Shown here in pieces: positions 22,465 to 29,625 of a DNA stretch of 32,065 nt; position 1 is the first letter of the stretch; each line of letters begins with the position of its first letter. The notes under the pieces are model-generated. The model worked only from the letters and a program-made list of their open reading frames with translations, was not told the origin of the DNA and searched no databases. The position numbers and the translations under genes were made by a program. The stretch is from assembly GCF_013408305.1 (NCBI RefSeq), contig NZ_JACBZS010000002.1:1-32065 (forward strand), given 5' to 3'. The DNA comes from Naumannella cuiyingiana. GTDB lineage: Bacteria; Actinomycetota; Actinomycetes; Propionibacteriales; Propionibacteriaceae.

Positions 22465-23963
22465 CAGAACGCCTCCCCGATCTCCGGCGGGACGAGCACC
22501 TGCGCGGGCAGCACCAGACCCAGCGGCAGACCCGCAGTGAACGTGGATGCCTGTGTCCAGTCGGCGGCGCGCATCTTCAACTTCGCACCGCTGGTCAGGT
22601 TCTGTACAGTTTCCACAACCCGTGGCAGCGTATCGGCAGAGGTGACGGTGGCCGTCACGATCACCCCGAACCGCAACAACGACGCACCGTCGGCCTCTTC
22701 GCGCGCCGTGGCGCGGGCCCGCGCCATCCGATTCATGTCGCGCGAGGTCACCTTCTTGGAGTTGTTGACGACGAACTCAGCGTTCGTCACCTCGGCCTCG
22801 GCCGCGTTCACCGACTGCTCGATCGACAACGGCCGATACAGCAACGTGACCCGCTTGCGGGTGATCTCCGGATGCGGCGCCAGCAAGATCTTGAGCGTGT
22901 CCGACGGCACCGGCGAGCGTGGCGCCTCCAGCATCTGCCAGGAGATGCTGAACGCCCGATCGTGGCGCAGCACCTTCGGATCGCGGTCATCGAGGAAGGT
23001 CGGGCCCGCGTCCTCCCAGACCATCCCGGTGCCCTCTCCGGTCTGCCGGGCCTCCTGGACCAGCGTCGCGACCAGCGGATCCCAGGCGACCCGCACATAG
23101 TCGGTGATGTTCTGCGCGGTCATCGGCCGCGCGACCGCGCTCGCACCGGTGCCCAGCAGGCCGGAAAGAATAGACGGCAGCACGTTCCCGATCCGGGTCG
23201 CCATGTCCTCAGGTGACACCCGCTGCTTGCGGCCCGGCACCGTCGACTTGAACGTCACCGAAATCCGGGTGCCGATCTCGGACTGCCCGGCCGGATAGCT
23301 GTCACGGATCTCGCCCATCACCTCCCGCGCGAACGGCTGCGCATCAGGGCTCTCAGCCTGGTCGATCGCCCGGCGCAGCCGCACCCCCGTGTCCGGCGCG
23401 GTCTCAATGGAGGCCTGCGCCCCGATCACATCTGGGTAGTTCTGCCCCAGCGAGGCCAACCAGGCACCCCACCGCGCGACCTGCCGATCGACCGTCTCTT
23501 GATCGGTCAGATCGGTGCCCGAACCCGAGGTTTCGATCACGATCGAGTACGAACCCGTCGCCGGCACCCGAATGATCCCGAACGGCTGACCGTACACATC
23601 CTGCGCACTGATCAACTCCGACTGGGCGAGCAGGCCCGGCATCCGTGCCCGGCCATCCGGCGTCATCCCCGCCGGACCCTGCACCAGCACCGACCGCCCG
23701 GTGCGCTTGTTCCACCAGGCCACCACCCGCCGGCCCATCGTCGTGTAGAGCGACCGGCCCGTGCCCGGCCGGCGAAACGTCGGCGCCAGCAACACGCCGG
23801 TCACCCCGACCACGACCGCTGCCGCAGCGGGCCCTCCGGACAAGACCGCGAAAATCAACGCCATCGCCGCCACCAACAGCAACGCGCAAATCCCCAGACC
23901 GAGGCCGAACACGCCCTGCATCCGCGGCCGCGTCCAATTCCCATACAACCGAACATCACTCAT
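22464..23963 (-). CDS. SCO6880-like conjugation membrane protein
   Basis: A 499-residue protein beginning VRLYGNWTRPRMQGVFGLG, the hallmark opening of SCO6880-type proteins. Two membrane helices lie at about 15-62, recalling a PrgI-type unit. The rest is a cytoplasmic alpha/beta region with no P-loop (QPFGIIRVPATGSYSIVIET, then VDRQVARWGAWLASLGQNYP). It resembles the inactive N-terminal half of VirB4 and is encoded directly ahead of the ATPase half. I infer a two-chain VirB4. GGGAGAG precedes ATG 23963, and the TrbL-like gene ends 12 bases upstream. Confidence 0.8.
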   Translation of the reverse strand: MSDVRLYGNWTRPRMQGVFGLGLGICALLLVAAMALIFAVLSGGPAAAAVVVGVTGVLLAPTFRRPGTGRSLYTTMGRRVVAWWNKRTGRSVLVQGPAGMTPDGRARMPGLLAQSELISAQDVYGQPFGIIRVPATGSYSIVIETSGSGTDLTDQETVDRQVARWGAWLASLGQNYPDVIGAQASIETAPDTGVRLRRAIDQAESPDAQPFAREVMGEIRDSYPAGQSEIGTRISVTFKSTVPGRKQRVSPEDMATRIGNVLPSILSGLLGTGASAVARPMTAQNITDYVRVAWDPLVATLVQEARQTGEGTGMVWEDAGPTFLDDRDPKVLRHDRAFSISWQMLEAPRSPVPSDTLKILLAPHPEITRKRVTLLYRPLSIEQSVNAAEAEVTNAEFVVNNSKKVTSRDMNRMARARATAREEADGASLLRFGVIVTATVTSADTLPRVVETVQNLTSGAKLKMRAADWTQASTFTAGLPLGLVLPAQVLVPPEIGEAF

Positions 23964-23975
23964 GGCTCTCCCGCC

Positions 23976-25682
23976 CTACTGTTTGTCGTCGAGCACGTCA
24001 TCCGACCGGGACTGCGCCGCCGCCTCCGACGCCGCCTGCAACGTCTCCGCTGTCGGCGGCAACCGCCCCGTACCGCCGCCACTCTGGGCACCTTCCGGCC
24101 CCGACGGCCCTGGCTCGTCTGGCTGCTTCTTCTCGCCACCCTCTCCGGCAGGCTTCGCACCCTCCGCCGGGCTGCCACCCTCCGCCGCCGGCGAGTCGGG
24201 CGCAGCCCGCCGCGGACCACCGTCCCCACCCGCCGCCGAACCCGACCCAGCAGATCCCTCAGCACTAGACCCCTCAGCACCGCCAGACGCATCCGGCGAC
24301 CCACCGCCACCGCCAGTACTGTCGGAGCCAGCCCCGGTGCCCGTCGACGCCGCACTCGCGGCCGGCCGGGACGACGAGCCGCCCGACCCCGGACCGCCGG
24401 CCCCCGACGAGCCGGACCCCCCGCCGCCCGACGGGGTCGGCCGCCCGTCACCCGACCCACCCTCAGAACTCGACTCGCTCACCACACCACCGTCGCTCCC
24501 GCCGCCGGCGGCGCCGGAGCCGCCACCACTAGCCGGGCTGTCGTTCCCGCCGCCGGCTCCTTCGCCGGCGGCTTGCTGGGCACCCGTGGATCCCGCCTCG
24601 GCCGCGCCGGTCGCGCCCGCCTCGCCAGCCCCGGCGCCGGCTCCTCCAGCGCCCGCGCCGGCACCAGCTCCGCCCCCGCCGGCGGCGGCTCCGGCGCCGC
24701 CGGCGGCGGCTGCGCCACCACCTGCCGCCAGGGCGGCGCCGCCGGTGGCGGCGACCGCGCCGACCGCGACCGCACCCGCTGCGATCGCTCCACCGCTGAA
24801 CGCGTTGGACGCGCCGATCCCGGCCGGCGGCGACAAGAACTTGACCATGGCCGGAAGCGACACCAACGCCAGCATGATGATCAAGATCCCGGCGACCATC
24901 CGGTAGATCGCCTGACCAACATCGTTGATGTCGGTCGGCTGGACATCGCCCATGGTGTAGAAGCCGAAAGCGTAGATGGTCGCGGCGGCCGGCTTGAACA
25001 AGATCAGCGCGATCAGCCATTTGTTGATCTTGGAGAACGCGTGATTGCCAGCCTCCGTGCCCGTCGCGGCGGCGACGGTCGGCCAGACCGCGAGCAGCAG
25101 CAACAGCAGCGCCGACCGCAAGATCATGAACGCGATCATCCCGATGTTGGACACGATCAACAGCCCGCCACCGAGCAGGATGCCGAGCAGCCCGGTCTGT
25201 TGCATCATCTTGGCGTCGATCAGCCGCTCAACGGTGCTCGCATCGGGCTGCGGCTCGCCTACCTGGCTCATGATCCACGGCGCGTAGAGATCGGCGCCGG
25301 AGATGCCGAGCCAGACCACGACCACGCCGAAGCTGCTCACTGCGACGAGATTGAAGACCAGCCGGCCGATGTCGAGCAGCTGCATCGCCGAGTTCGATCG
25401 GACCGCCCGCACACACGCGATGATGATCCCCAGGATCCCGAAAAACCCCGTCAGCGGCAGCAACGAGCCCCAGATCGTGGACAGAGGACCGATCAAGGTG
25501 GGATCGGCAGGTGCCCCGGCATCACCCGTGGGCCACGCCTCGGTCAGCGGGTTGGCCGTGTCGACACCCATCCAGAGCGTGAAGGCGGTCGTGGTGAAAT
25601 CCATCACCGTTTTCGCGAGGGACTCCTCGGTCGTGACGACCGCCGTCTCGATACAGCCTTTCACGTCGGTAATGCCGCACAT
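23976..25682 (-). CDS. TrbL/VirB6-like polytopic membrane protein with long Gly-rich tail
   Basis: A 568-residue protein from ATG 25682, preceded by GCGAAGGGAA. Six hydrophobic segments lie at about 65-95, 107-130, 163-180, 182-205, 220-242 and 260-282. Their layout, together with RSALLLLLLAVWPTVAAATG, fits TrbL/VirB6 inner-membrane channel components. After an Ala/Gly-rich hydrophobic stretch at 297-325, the last 245 residues are almost only Gly, Ala, Ser, Pro and Glu. The tail is low-complexity, probably disordered and possibly exposed to the cell wall. The antisense frames over it are artefacts of this composition. The frame is open to 25778, but that start has no site. Confidence 0.82.
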   Translation of the reverse strand: MCGITDVKGCIETAVVTTEESLAKTVMDFTTTAFTLWMGVDTANPLTEAWPTGDAGAPADPTLIGPLSTIWGSLLPLTGFFGILGIIIACVRAVRSNSAMQLLDIGRLVFNLVAVSSFGVVVVWLGISGADLYAPWIMSQVGEPQPDASTVERLIDAKMMQQTGLLGILLGGGLLIVSNIGMIAFMILRSALLLLLLAVWPTVAAATGTEAGNHAFSKINKWLIALILFKPAAATIYAFGFYTMGDVQPTDINDVGQAIYRMVAGILIIMLALVSLPAMVKFLSPPAGIGASNAFSGGAIAAGAVAVGAVAATGGAALAAGGGAAAAGGAGAAAGGGGAGAGAGAGGAGAGAGEAGATGAAEAGSTGAQQAAGEGAGGGNDSPASGGGSGAAGGGSDGGVVSESSSEGGSGDGRPTPSGGGGSGSSGAGGPGSGGSSSRPAASAASTGTGAGSDSTGGGGGSPDASGGAEGSSAEGSAGSGSAAGGDGGPRRAAPDSPAAEGGSPAEGAKPAGEGGEKKQPDEPGPSGPEGAQSGGGTGRLPPTAETLQAASEAAAQSRSDDVLDDKQ

Positions 25683-25710
25683 GATCAACTTCCCTTCGCA
25701 GCGCTTCGTT

Positions 25711-26442
25711 CTAGGCGGGGCCCCAGCGGGTGAATGTCGTAGTGGAGGCCGACGCCACGGCGACGCCTTGGGTGCCATCGACGTACCAGTCGCCGCCGTC
25801 CCTGACCAGCGAGACGGTCAATTCGGTGTGCCCGGTGGCGTCGTCGAACGCCAGGTAGATGGCCACGATCGCCGCGGTGTCTCGGGTCGAGACGACCCGG
25901 TAGCCCGCGATCTGCCCGGCCCCGGTCCCCGGCGGCGATTGCTCGAGCTCAGCGATCATCACCTCCCGCCGCGGGCCCGCCGTGACCCGCTGCTGGACGA
26001 ACCGCGCCGCCCAGCTCCGGTCCGGCTCCAGGCTGATCGCCGTCGCGGCGTGCGCCGCAGCCAGAATGGCGCCGCCCTGGCCCGGGGCATAGCAGATGCC
26101 GAACCCGTCACCGTTGCGCCGGGCGGGGCCGCCCGTCGGGCTGACCGGCAGCAGGGCACCGTCCCAGTCGACCCACGCCACATCCGACGGCACACCCGTG
26201 TCGACCGACAGGTCGGGACAGCCGGCAGATGCGCCCGCAGGCGGGACGGTGCCCGCCGGAACCGGCACCGCGGCCGGGGACCCGGCAGCGGCGCTTGACG
26301 TCGCGGCCGGGGAAGTACTCCTGGTGAGTCCGAGGACGAGCGCCATCGCGACCACGCCGGCGACCACGATCGCGGACAGACCCCAGGTCAGGACCCGCCC
26401 GTCCCACCGGGACGGGCGCTCCTGACCGGCATCCTCAGCCAT
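25711..26442 (-). CDS. Membrane-anchored VirB8-like conjugation protein
   Basis: A 243-residue protein with one membrane helix at about 17-39 (VLTWGLSAIVVAGVVAMALV). A Pro/Ala/Ser linker follows, then an extracytoplasmic domain with the helix-then-sheet layout of NTF2-like VirB8/TcpC domains (WAARFVQQRVT; IAGYRVVSTRDTAAIVAIYL; HTELTVSLVRDGGDWYVDGT). VirB8 proteins scaffold the channel. ATG 26442 is four bases after the upstream stop; TTG 26463 is also in frame but overlaps that gene. The VirB8 assignment rests on topology and operon position more than on sequence motifs. Confidence 0.7.
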   Translation of the reverse strand: MAEDAGQERPSRWDGRVLTWGLSAIVVAGVVAMALVLGLTRSTSPAATSSAAAGSPAAVPVPAGTVPPAGASAGCPDLSVDTGVPSDVAWVDWDGALLPVSPTGGPARRNGDGFGICYAPGQGGAILAAAHAATAISLEPDRSWAARFVQQRVTAGPRREVMIAELEQSPPGTGAGQIAGYRVVSTRDTAAIVAIYLAFDDATGHTELTVSLVRDGGDWYVDGTQGVAVASASTTTFTRWGPA

Positions 26443-26446
26443 CGGC

Positions 26447-26683
26447 TCAGGTGAACTGCTCAATGATGCCGGCGGCGCCGCCGATGATCACACACGCGAC
26501 CAGCGCCAACACCAGGCCTTTGGCGCCTTCCATCTCCCCGTTGCGGTAGGCGATCCCGAGCCGCGCCGCGGAGACGACGAAGCCGAGGACGCAGATGATG
26601 ATCGCCGCCCAGGCGACGTAGTTGATGATGGTGGTGAACTGCTCGAACCCCGGCGGTCGTTCCGGGTTCACATCGTCAATCAT
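26447..26683 (-). CDS. Small two-helix membrane protein, pilin-like (VirB2/TrbC position)
   Basis: A 78-residue protein with two membrane helices at about 22-42 (YVAWAAIIICVLGFVVSAAR) and 55-75 (GLVLALVACVIIGGAAGI), joined by a short basic loop. The size and hairpin topology match processed VirB2-type pilins, but no cleavable signal is seen. Its ATG overlaps the DUF6668 stop as ATGA. AAAGGA precedes it. The assignment to a pilin or channel subunit is inferred from operon position between DUF6668 and the VirB8-like protein. Confidence 0.65.
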   Translation of the reverse strand: MIDDVNPERPPGFEQFTTIINYVAWAAIIICVLGFVVSAARLGIAYRNGEMEGAKGLVLALVACVIIGGAAGIIEQFT

Positions 26684-27525
26684 GAAAATCCTTTCCCTTG
26701 CGCTGCTGGCTGGCTGATCTTCCTGGACAAACCCGAACGCCTGCCGTCGACCGGCGGTTCGGGCTGCTGGGGGGTGAGGCGCCACCGGCTGTCCGACGAC
26801 GCCGACGTCCGCGCCGCGCCGTTCCGCGCTGGCGCGTCGGGGCTGAACGGCGCCCCAGGGTCATCGAGCCGTGGGCCCACCGGCTCACGGGCGGGTTCAG
26901 CGGGGGTGTCGTCGAGGATGGAGGCGGTGATGCGGAGCATCTGCTGCGAGGGCTGCTGCTCGTCGGGCGGGAGGGTGCGCCAGGCCTCGATCCACCGGAC
27001 CCGCCACAGCACCGGCGCCATCGCCGCGACCCGCTCGACCTGCTCGCGCAACTCGCGCGGCACCTTCGGCGCATCGTCAGTCACGACCACACCGGCCAGC
27101 TCGACCACACCCGCCAGCGCACCGGAGGCCCATTCCCGCAGCGCCAGCTCGAGCCGGTCCAAACCGGCCCGGTCTGACCGCGCCATCACCACCACCCGAC
27201 AAACGCCGCCGTGGATGGTGGGCCAGCCCGGCGCCCGCAGCGCATAACCGGCCGGAAGCTGCCGCAGGAGCGACCCGACACCGGCCCGGCCGTGCACACC
27301 GACCAACCACAGCGCCGGCGCAGGACCGGACCAGGCCGGGAGCCGATAGAGGACGGGCTGGTCGGGGGGTGTGACGGTCAAGATCGGAGCGGTCGGGCCG
27401 CCGCGCAGCACGTCGCGGCCATGCCGCCGCACCGCGCGCGCCGCAGCACGCCGCTCATGTTCCTCGCGCTTCACCTGCGCCACATCGAGTTCCTGGGGGG
27501 CCGGAACGAACGGGTTTTGATTCAC
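26680..27525 (-). CDS. DUF6668 protein, first gene of the type IV secretion operon
   Basis: A 281-residue protein from GTG 27525, with GGGGAGAAGG upstream. The frame is open to 27762, but that part overlaps the divergent promoter region. The central region has the DUF6668 pattern: PALWLVGVHGRAGVGSLLRQ, a degenerate P-loop, then CRVVVMARSDRAGLDRLELA and VVELAGVVVTDDAPKVPREL. The usual GAHGGAGEST-like loop has become GVHGRAGVGS, so nucleotide binding is doubtful. The Pro/Arg-rich C-terminus is disordered. The family lies beside actinobacterial conjugation genes; its role is unknown. Confidence 0.75.
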   Translation of the reverse strand: MNQNPFVPAPQELDVAQVKREEHERRAAARAVRRHGRDVLRGGPTAPILTVTPPDQPVLYRLPAWSGPAPALWLVGVHGRAGVGSLLRQLPAGYALRAPGWPTIHGGVCRVVVMARSDRAGLDRLELALREWASGALAGVVELAGVVVTDDAPKVPRELREQVERVAAMAPVLWRVRWIEAWRTLPPDEQQPSQQMLRITASILDDTPAEPAREPVGPRLDDPGAPFSPDAPARNGAARTSASSDSRWRLTPQQPEPPVDGRRSGLSRKISQPAAQGKGFS

Positions 27526-27569
27526 CTGCACCTTCTCCCCAGCATCGACGATTGATCCCAACGAACGAC

Positions 27570-27599
27570 ACAGTAAAACGTGCCAAGACCAATTAGCAA
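27570..27599 (-). promoter_or_regulatory. Promoter of the - strand secretion operon
   Basis: On the - strand, TTGCTA (27599-27594), an 18-base spacer and TACTGT (27575-27570) form a primary-sigma-type pair. Transcription would start near 27563, about 40 bases before GTG 27525. Confidence 0.45.
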
Positions 27600-27606
27600 G
27601 GGGTTC

Positions 27607-27635
27607 TTCCGGTTTCGCACCAGCTTCGCTACAGT
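27607..27635 (+). promoter_or_regulatory. Possible promoter of the + strand transfer operon
   Basis: TTCCGG (27607-27612), a 17-base spacer and TACAGT (27630-27635). The -35 is poor. A short inverted repeat CAACC/GGTTG lies at about 27667-27680, between this site and the HTH gene. Confidence 0.25.
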
Positions 27636-27719
27636 CCCAGGCAATGACGCGGCGCGGCCCCCCGGCCAACCCTTTGGTTGCAGGCGCCCATTGCTGTACG
27701 ACCGAAAGGTAGCTGACTG

Positions 27720-27941
27720 GTGGGACAGTCTCTCGATGATTATCCAGATCTGCTGACGACAAATCAGGTCGCGGGGGTGTTGCAGGTGTCAGCCGATCAG
27801 GTGAGGAAGAACCTGCGCGCGGGGGTGTGGCCTGGTGTGCGGCCCGGGCAGCGGGATTGGCGGATGCGCCGGTCGACGGTGCGGGCGATCATCGACGGCC
27901 GGGATCCGTGGGAGCACGAACAGCAGGAGCAGACCGAGTAG
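27720..27941 (+). CDS. Excisionase/MerR-like small DNA-binding protein
   Basis: A 73-residue protein from GTG 27720, with GAAAGG upstream. LLTTNQVAGVLQVSADQVRK followed by a wing-like RDWRMRRSTVRAIIDG is the winged helix of the excisionase (HTH_17) type. It is the first gene of the + strand operon and lies on the divergent promoter region. It probably regulates both transfer operons. No integrase is present, so an excision role is not supported here. Confidence 0.75.
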   Translation: MGQSLDDYPDLLTTNQVAGVLQVSADQVRKNLRAGVWPGVRPGQRDWRMRRSTVRAIIDGRDPWEHEQQEQTE

Positions 27942-27963
27942 CGCGAGCGAAGGGATCACTTTC

Positions 27964-29469
27964 ATGCCCCCCAGCAGTGAGTCGTTTGATCCGAGTCAGG
28001 TGCCGCCGTTTCCGGTGATCAGTGTCGAGATCACCACCACGGAGCCGGCCCGCCTGGTCGTCGAGGGCGTCGACGTCCAAGCGCCTGCCGGCGTCGATCT
28101 GCACGACGCCGCGGTCGCGGAGGCGGCGCGGCGGATCGCCGAGCGAGGGCTGCCGGCCGCCCGGGTCGCGGCGAGCTCGGACGGGCGCCGCTGGTCCCTC
28201 GTCGTCACCGCGGACGGCCAACGCCACGACATCGGCGGCCCCACCCCGACGACCCAGGCACGCGCGAAGCGGCGGCGGAGCTGGATCCTGCTCGCCGCCG
28301 CCGCCGGCGTGGTGGCGCTGGCCGTCGGTATCGCCGCCGTGATCGTGACGAGCCGCGGCGCCAGCGAGGCTGCCCAACAGCCGCCTGCGCCGGCGGGGCC
28401 GAGTGTCCCGCCGCCGGCGGAGTTGCCGATCCCGATTCCCGAGGAGATGTGGTCGCCCCAGGCGAGCTGGGCCGTCCCCGTCAGCTCCCAGCAGCGTCCG
28501 GATGGGCCGCGGGCGGTGCTGACCGATACCGCGATCGTGGTCGCCGACGACCAAGGCGGCATCACCGGCTTCGACGCCGTCACCGGCGTCATCGCCTGGC
28601 GCAGCCCCTTACCCCCCGGCGCCCAGATTCAGCAAGGTCCGGTGCGGACGTCGATCGACGGGCAGCCCAGCATCGCCGTCGCCACTAGCGACACCATCCA
28701 CTGGTGGCCCCTCACCGGCGCACCCCAACCCGTCGGATCGGTCCCCGTCGTGGCCGGGGAGAAAGTCAAGCTCGAAGCCGGGAGCAGTCCGCTGGTCACC
28801 ATCGAGAACGGCGACGCGACCCTCGCCAAAGTGATCCAGGGCGGGCAGCTCGTCCCGCGGACCGTGCCCGCCGGCGCCACCGTCGCCCGCGCCGACGAGG
28901 CCGCGGTGACCGCCGTCGCCCGCGACGGCCGGCTCTGGACCCTCAACACCGACGCCCCCACCGCACCCAAACCCACCGCCAAGCTCAAATTCGGCAAACG
29001 CGACGCCGGCGGCGGCGAGGTCGTCCTCGGCGCCACCCAGAATGCGCTCCTGCTGCCCGGCCCCGAGAGCGGCCAAGCCCAGCTGTACTCCCTCGACGGC
29101 AAACCCATCGGCGAGCCGGCCGACACATCAGCCAGCCAGCCGTGGGTGACCCACACCTCCGTGCCGTACGCGGTCCAGGGCAGCACCGTCACCGACGACA
29201 CCAAAGGCAAGACGCGTGGTCTGAACGTGGGCTGGATCGCCAAGAGATTCATCCTCCCCGGCTACGTGTGGGGTGAGAGCACACCGGATCCCAAGAAGGG
29301 GATCCTCCGCCCGGCAATCACGCTCAACCCGGGGCTCGAGGGGCCGCGAACCGACTTTCAAGGTTGGCCTGAGCCGCCGGTGACGTACTCGCCGCTCCAC
29401 GGGTTCTTTATTGCGGAAGCGGTGGACGGGACCACGATGCTGTACGCGGCGCCGGTGGTCGAGCAGTAG
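27964..29469 (+). CDS. Membrane-anchored propeller-like protein of the transfer operon
   Basis: A 501-residue protein from ATG 27964, with the leader GCGAAGGGATCAC. Residues 1-100 are a cytoplasmic region (ARLVVEGVDVQAPAGVDLHD, then WSLVVTADGQRHDIG), followed by one membrane helix at about 106-128. A Pro-rich linker leads to an extracytoplasmic all-beta domain with repeated PQQ-like blades (AIVVADDQGGITGFDAVTGV, then VTAVARDGRLWTLNTDAP and AQLYSLDGKPIGEP). Its place beside the wall hydrolase suggests a scaffold of the secretion channel in the envelope. I know no named family. A strong terminator-like hairpin follows. Confidence 0.68.
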   Translation: MPPSSESFDPSQVPPFPVISVEITTTEPARLVVEGVDVQAPAGVDLHDAAVAEAARRIAERGLPAARVAASSDGRRWSLVVTADGQRHDIGGPTPTTQARAKRRRSWILLAAAAGVVALAVGIAAVIVTSRGASEAAQQPPAPAGPSVPPPAELPIPIPEEMWSPQASWAVPVSSQQRPDGPRAVLTDTAIVVADDQGGITGFDAVTGVIAWRSPLPPGAQIQQGPVRTSIDGQPSIAVATSDTIHWWPLTGAPQPVGSVPVVAGEKVKLEAGSSPLVTIENGDATLAKVIQGGQLVPRTVPAGATVARADEAAVTAVARDGRLWTLNTDAPTAPKPTAKLKFGKRDAGGGEVVLGATQNALLLPGPESGQAQLYSLDGKPIGEPADTSASQPWVTHTSVPYAVQGSTVTDDTKGKTRGLNVGWIAKRFILPGYVWGESTPDPKKGILRPAITLNPGLEGPRTDFQGWPEPPVTYSPLHGFFIAEAVDGTTMLYAAPVVEQ

Positions 29470-29475
29470 ACAGAG

Positions 29476-29507
29476 CGTGGCCCCCAAGCAGAAGCTCGGG
29501 GGCCACG
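29476..29507 (+). terminator. Strong hairpin after the propeller gene
   Basis: CGTGGCCCCC (29476-29485) and GGGGGCCACG (29498-29507) form a perfect 10-bp stem with a 12-base loop, six bases after the stop. It may attenuate rather than end the operon. Confidence 0.7.
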
Positions 29508-29541
29508 GATGCTCACAGCACACGAAGGGATCAATCTGCGA

Positions 29542-29625
29542 ATGCTTGGGAGCGGAGCTAGCCTAGCCGGACCGGTGTCACCGGTCCATCACCCCCACCA
29601 GCACCTGTTGAGGGCGGAGTCGTGA
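29542..29625 (+). CDS. Possible 27-residue leader ORF coupled to the wall hydrolase
   Basis: CGAAGGGATCA at 29523-29533, the same leader used by larger genes here, is followed by ATG 29542 and 27 codons. The TGA at 29623-29625 overlaps the hydrolase GTG as GTGA. The peptide is His/Pro-rich near its end (VHHPHQHLL). A perfect inverted repeat GGACCGGT/ACCGGTCC (29569-29587) lies within it. It could couple hydrolase translation to that of the leader. Confidence 0.4.
   Translation: MLGSGASLAGPVSPVHHPHQHLLRAES

Noticed and set aside
23499-25733. Very long + strand frames opposite the SCO6880-like and TrbL-like genes
   Set aside because: They are antisense to supported genes and result from the Gly/Ala/Ser-rich tail and high GC; the products are Arg/Pro-rich without motifs.
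27720-27941. Excisionase of an integrative element
   Set aside because: No tyrosine or large serine integrase or att core is found in the window, so a regulator is the more cautious reading.
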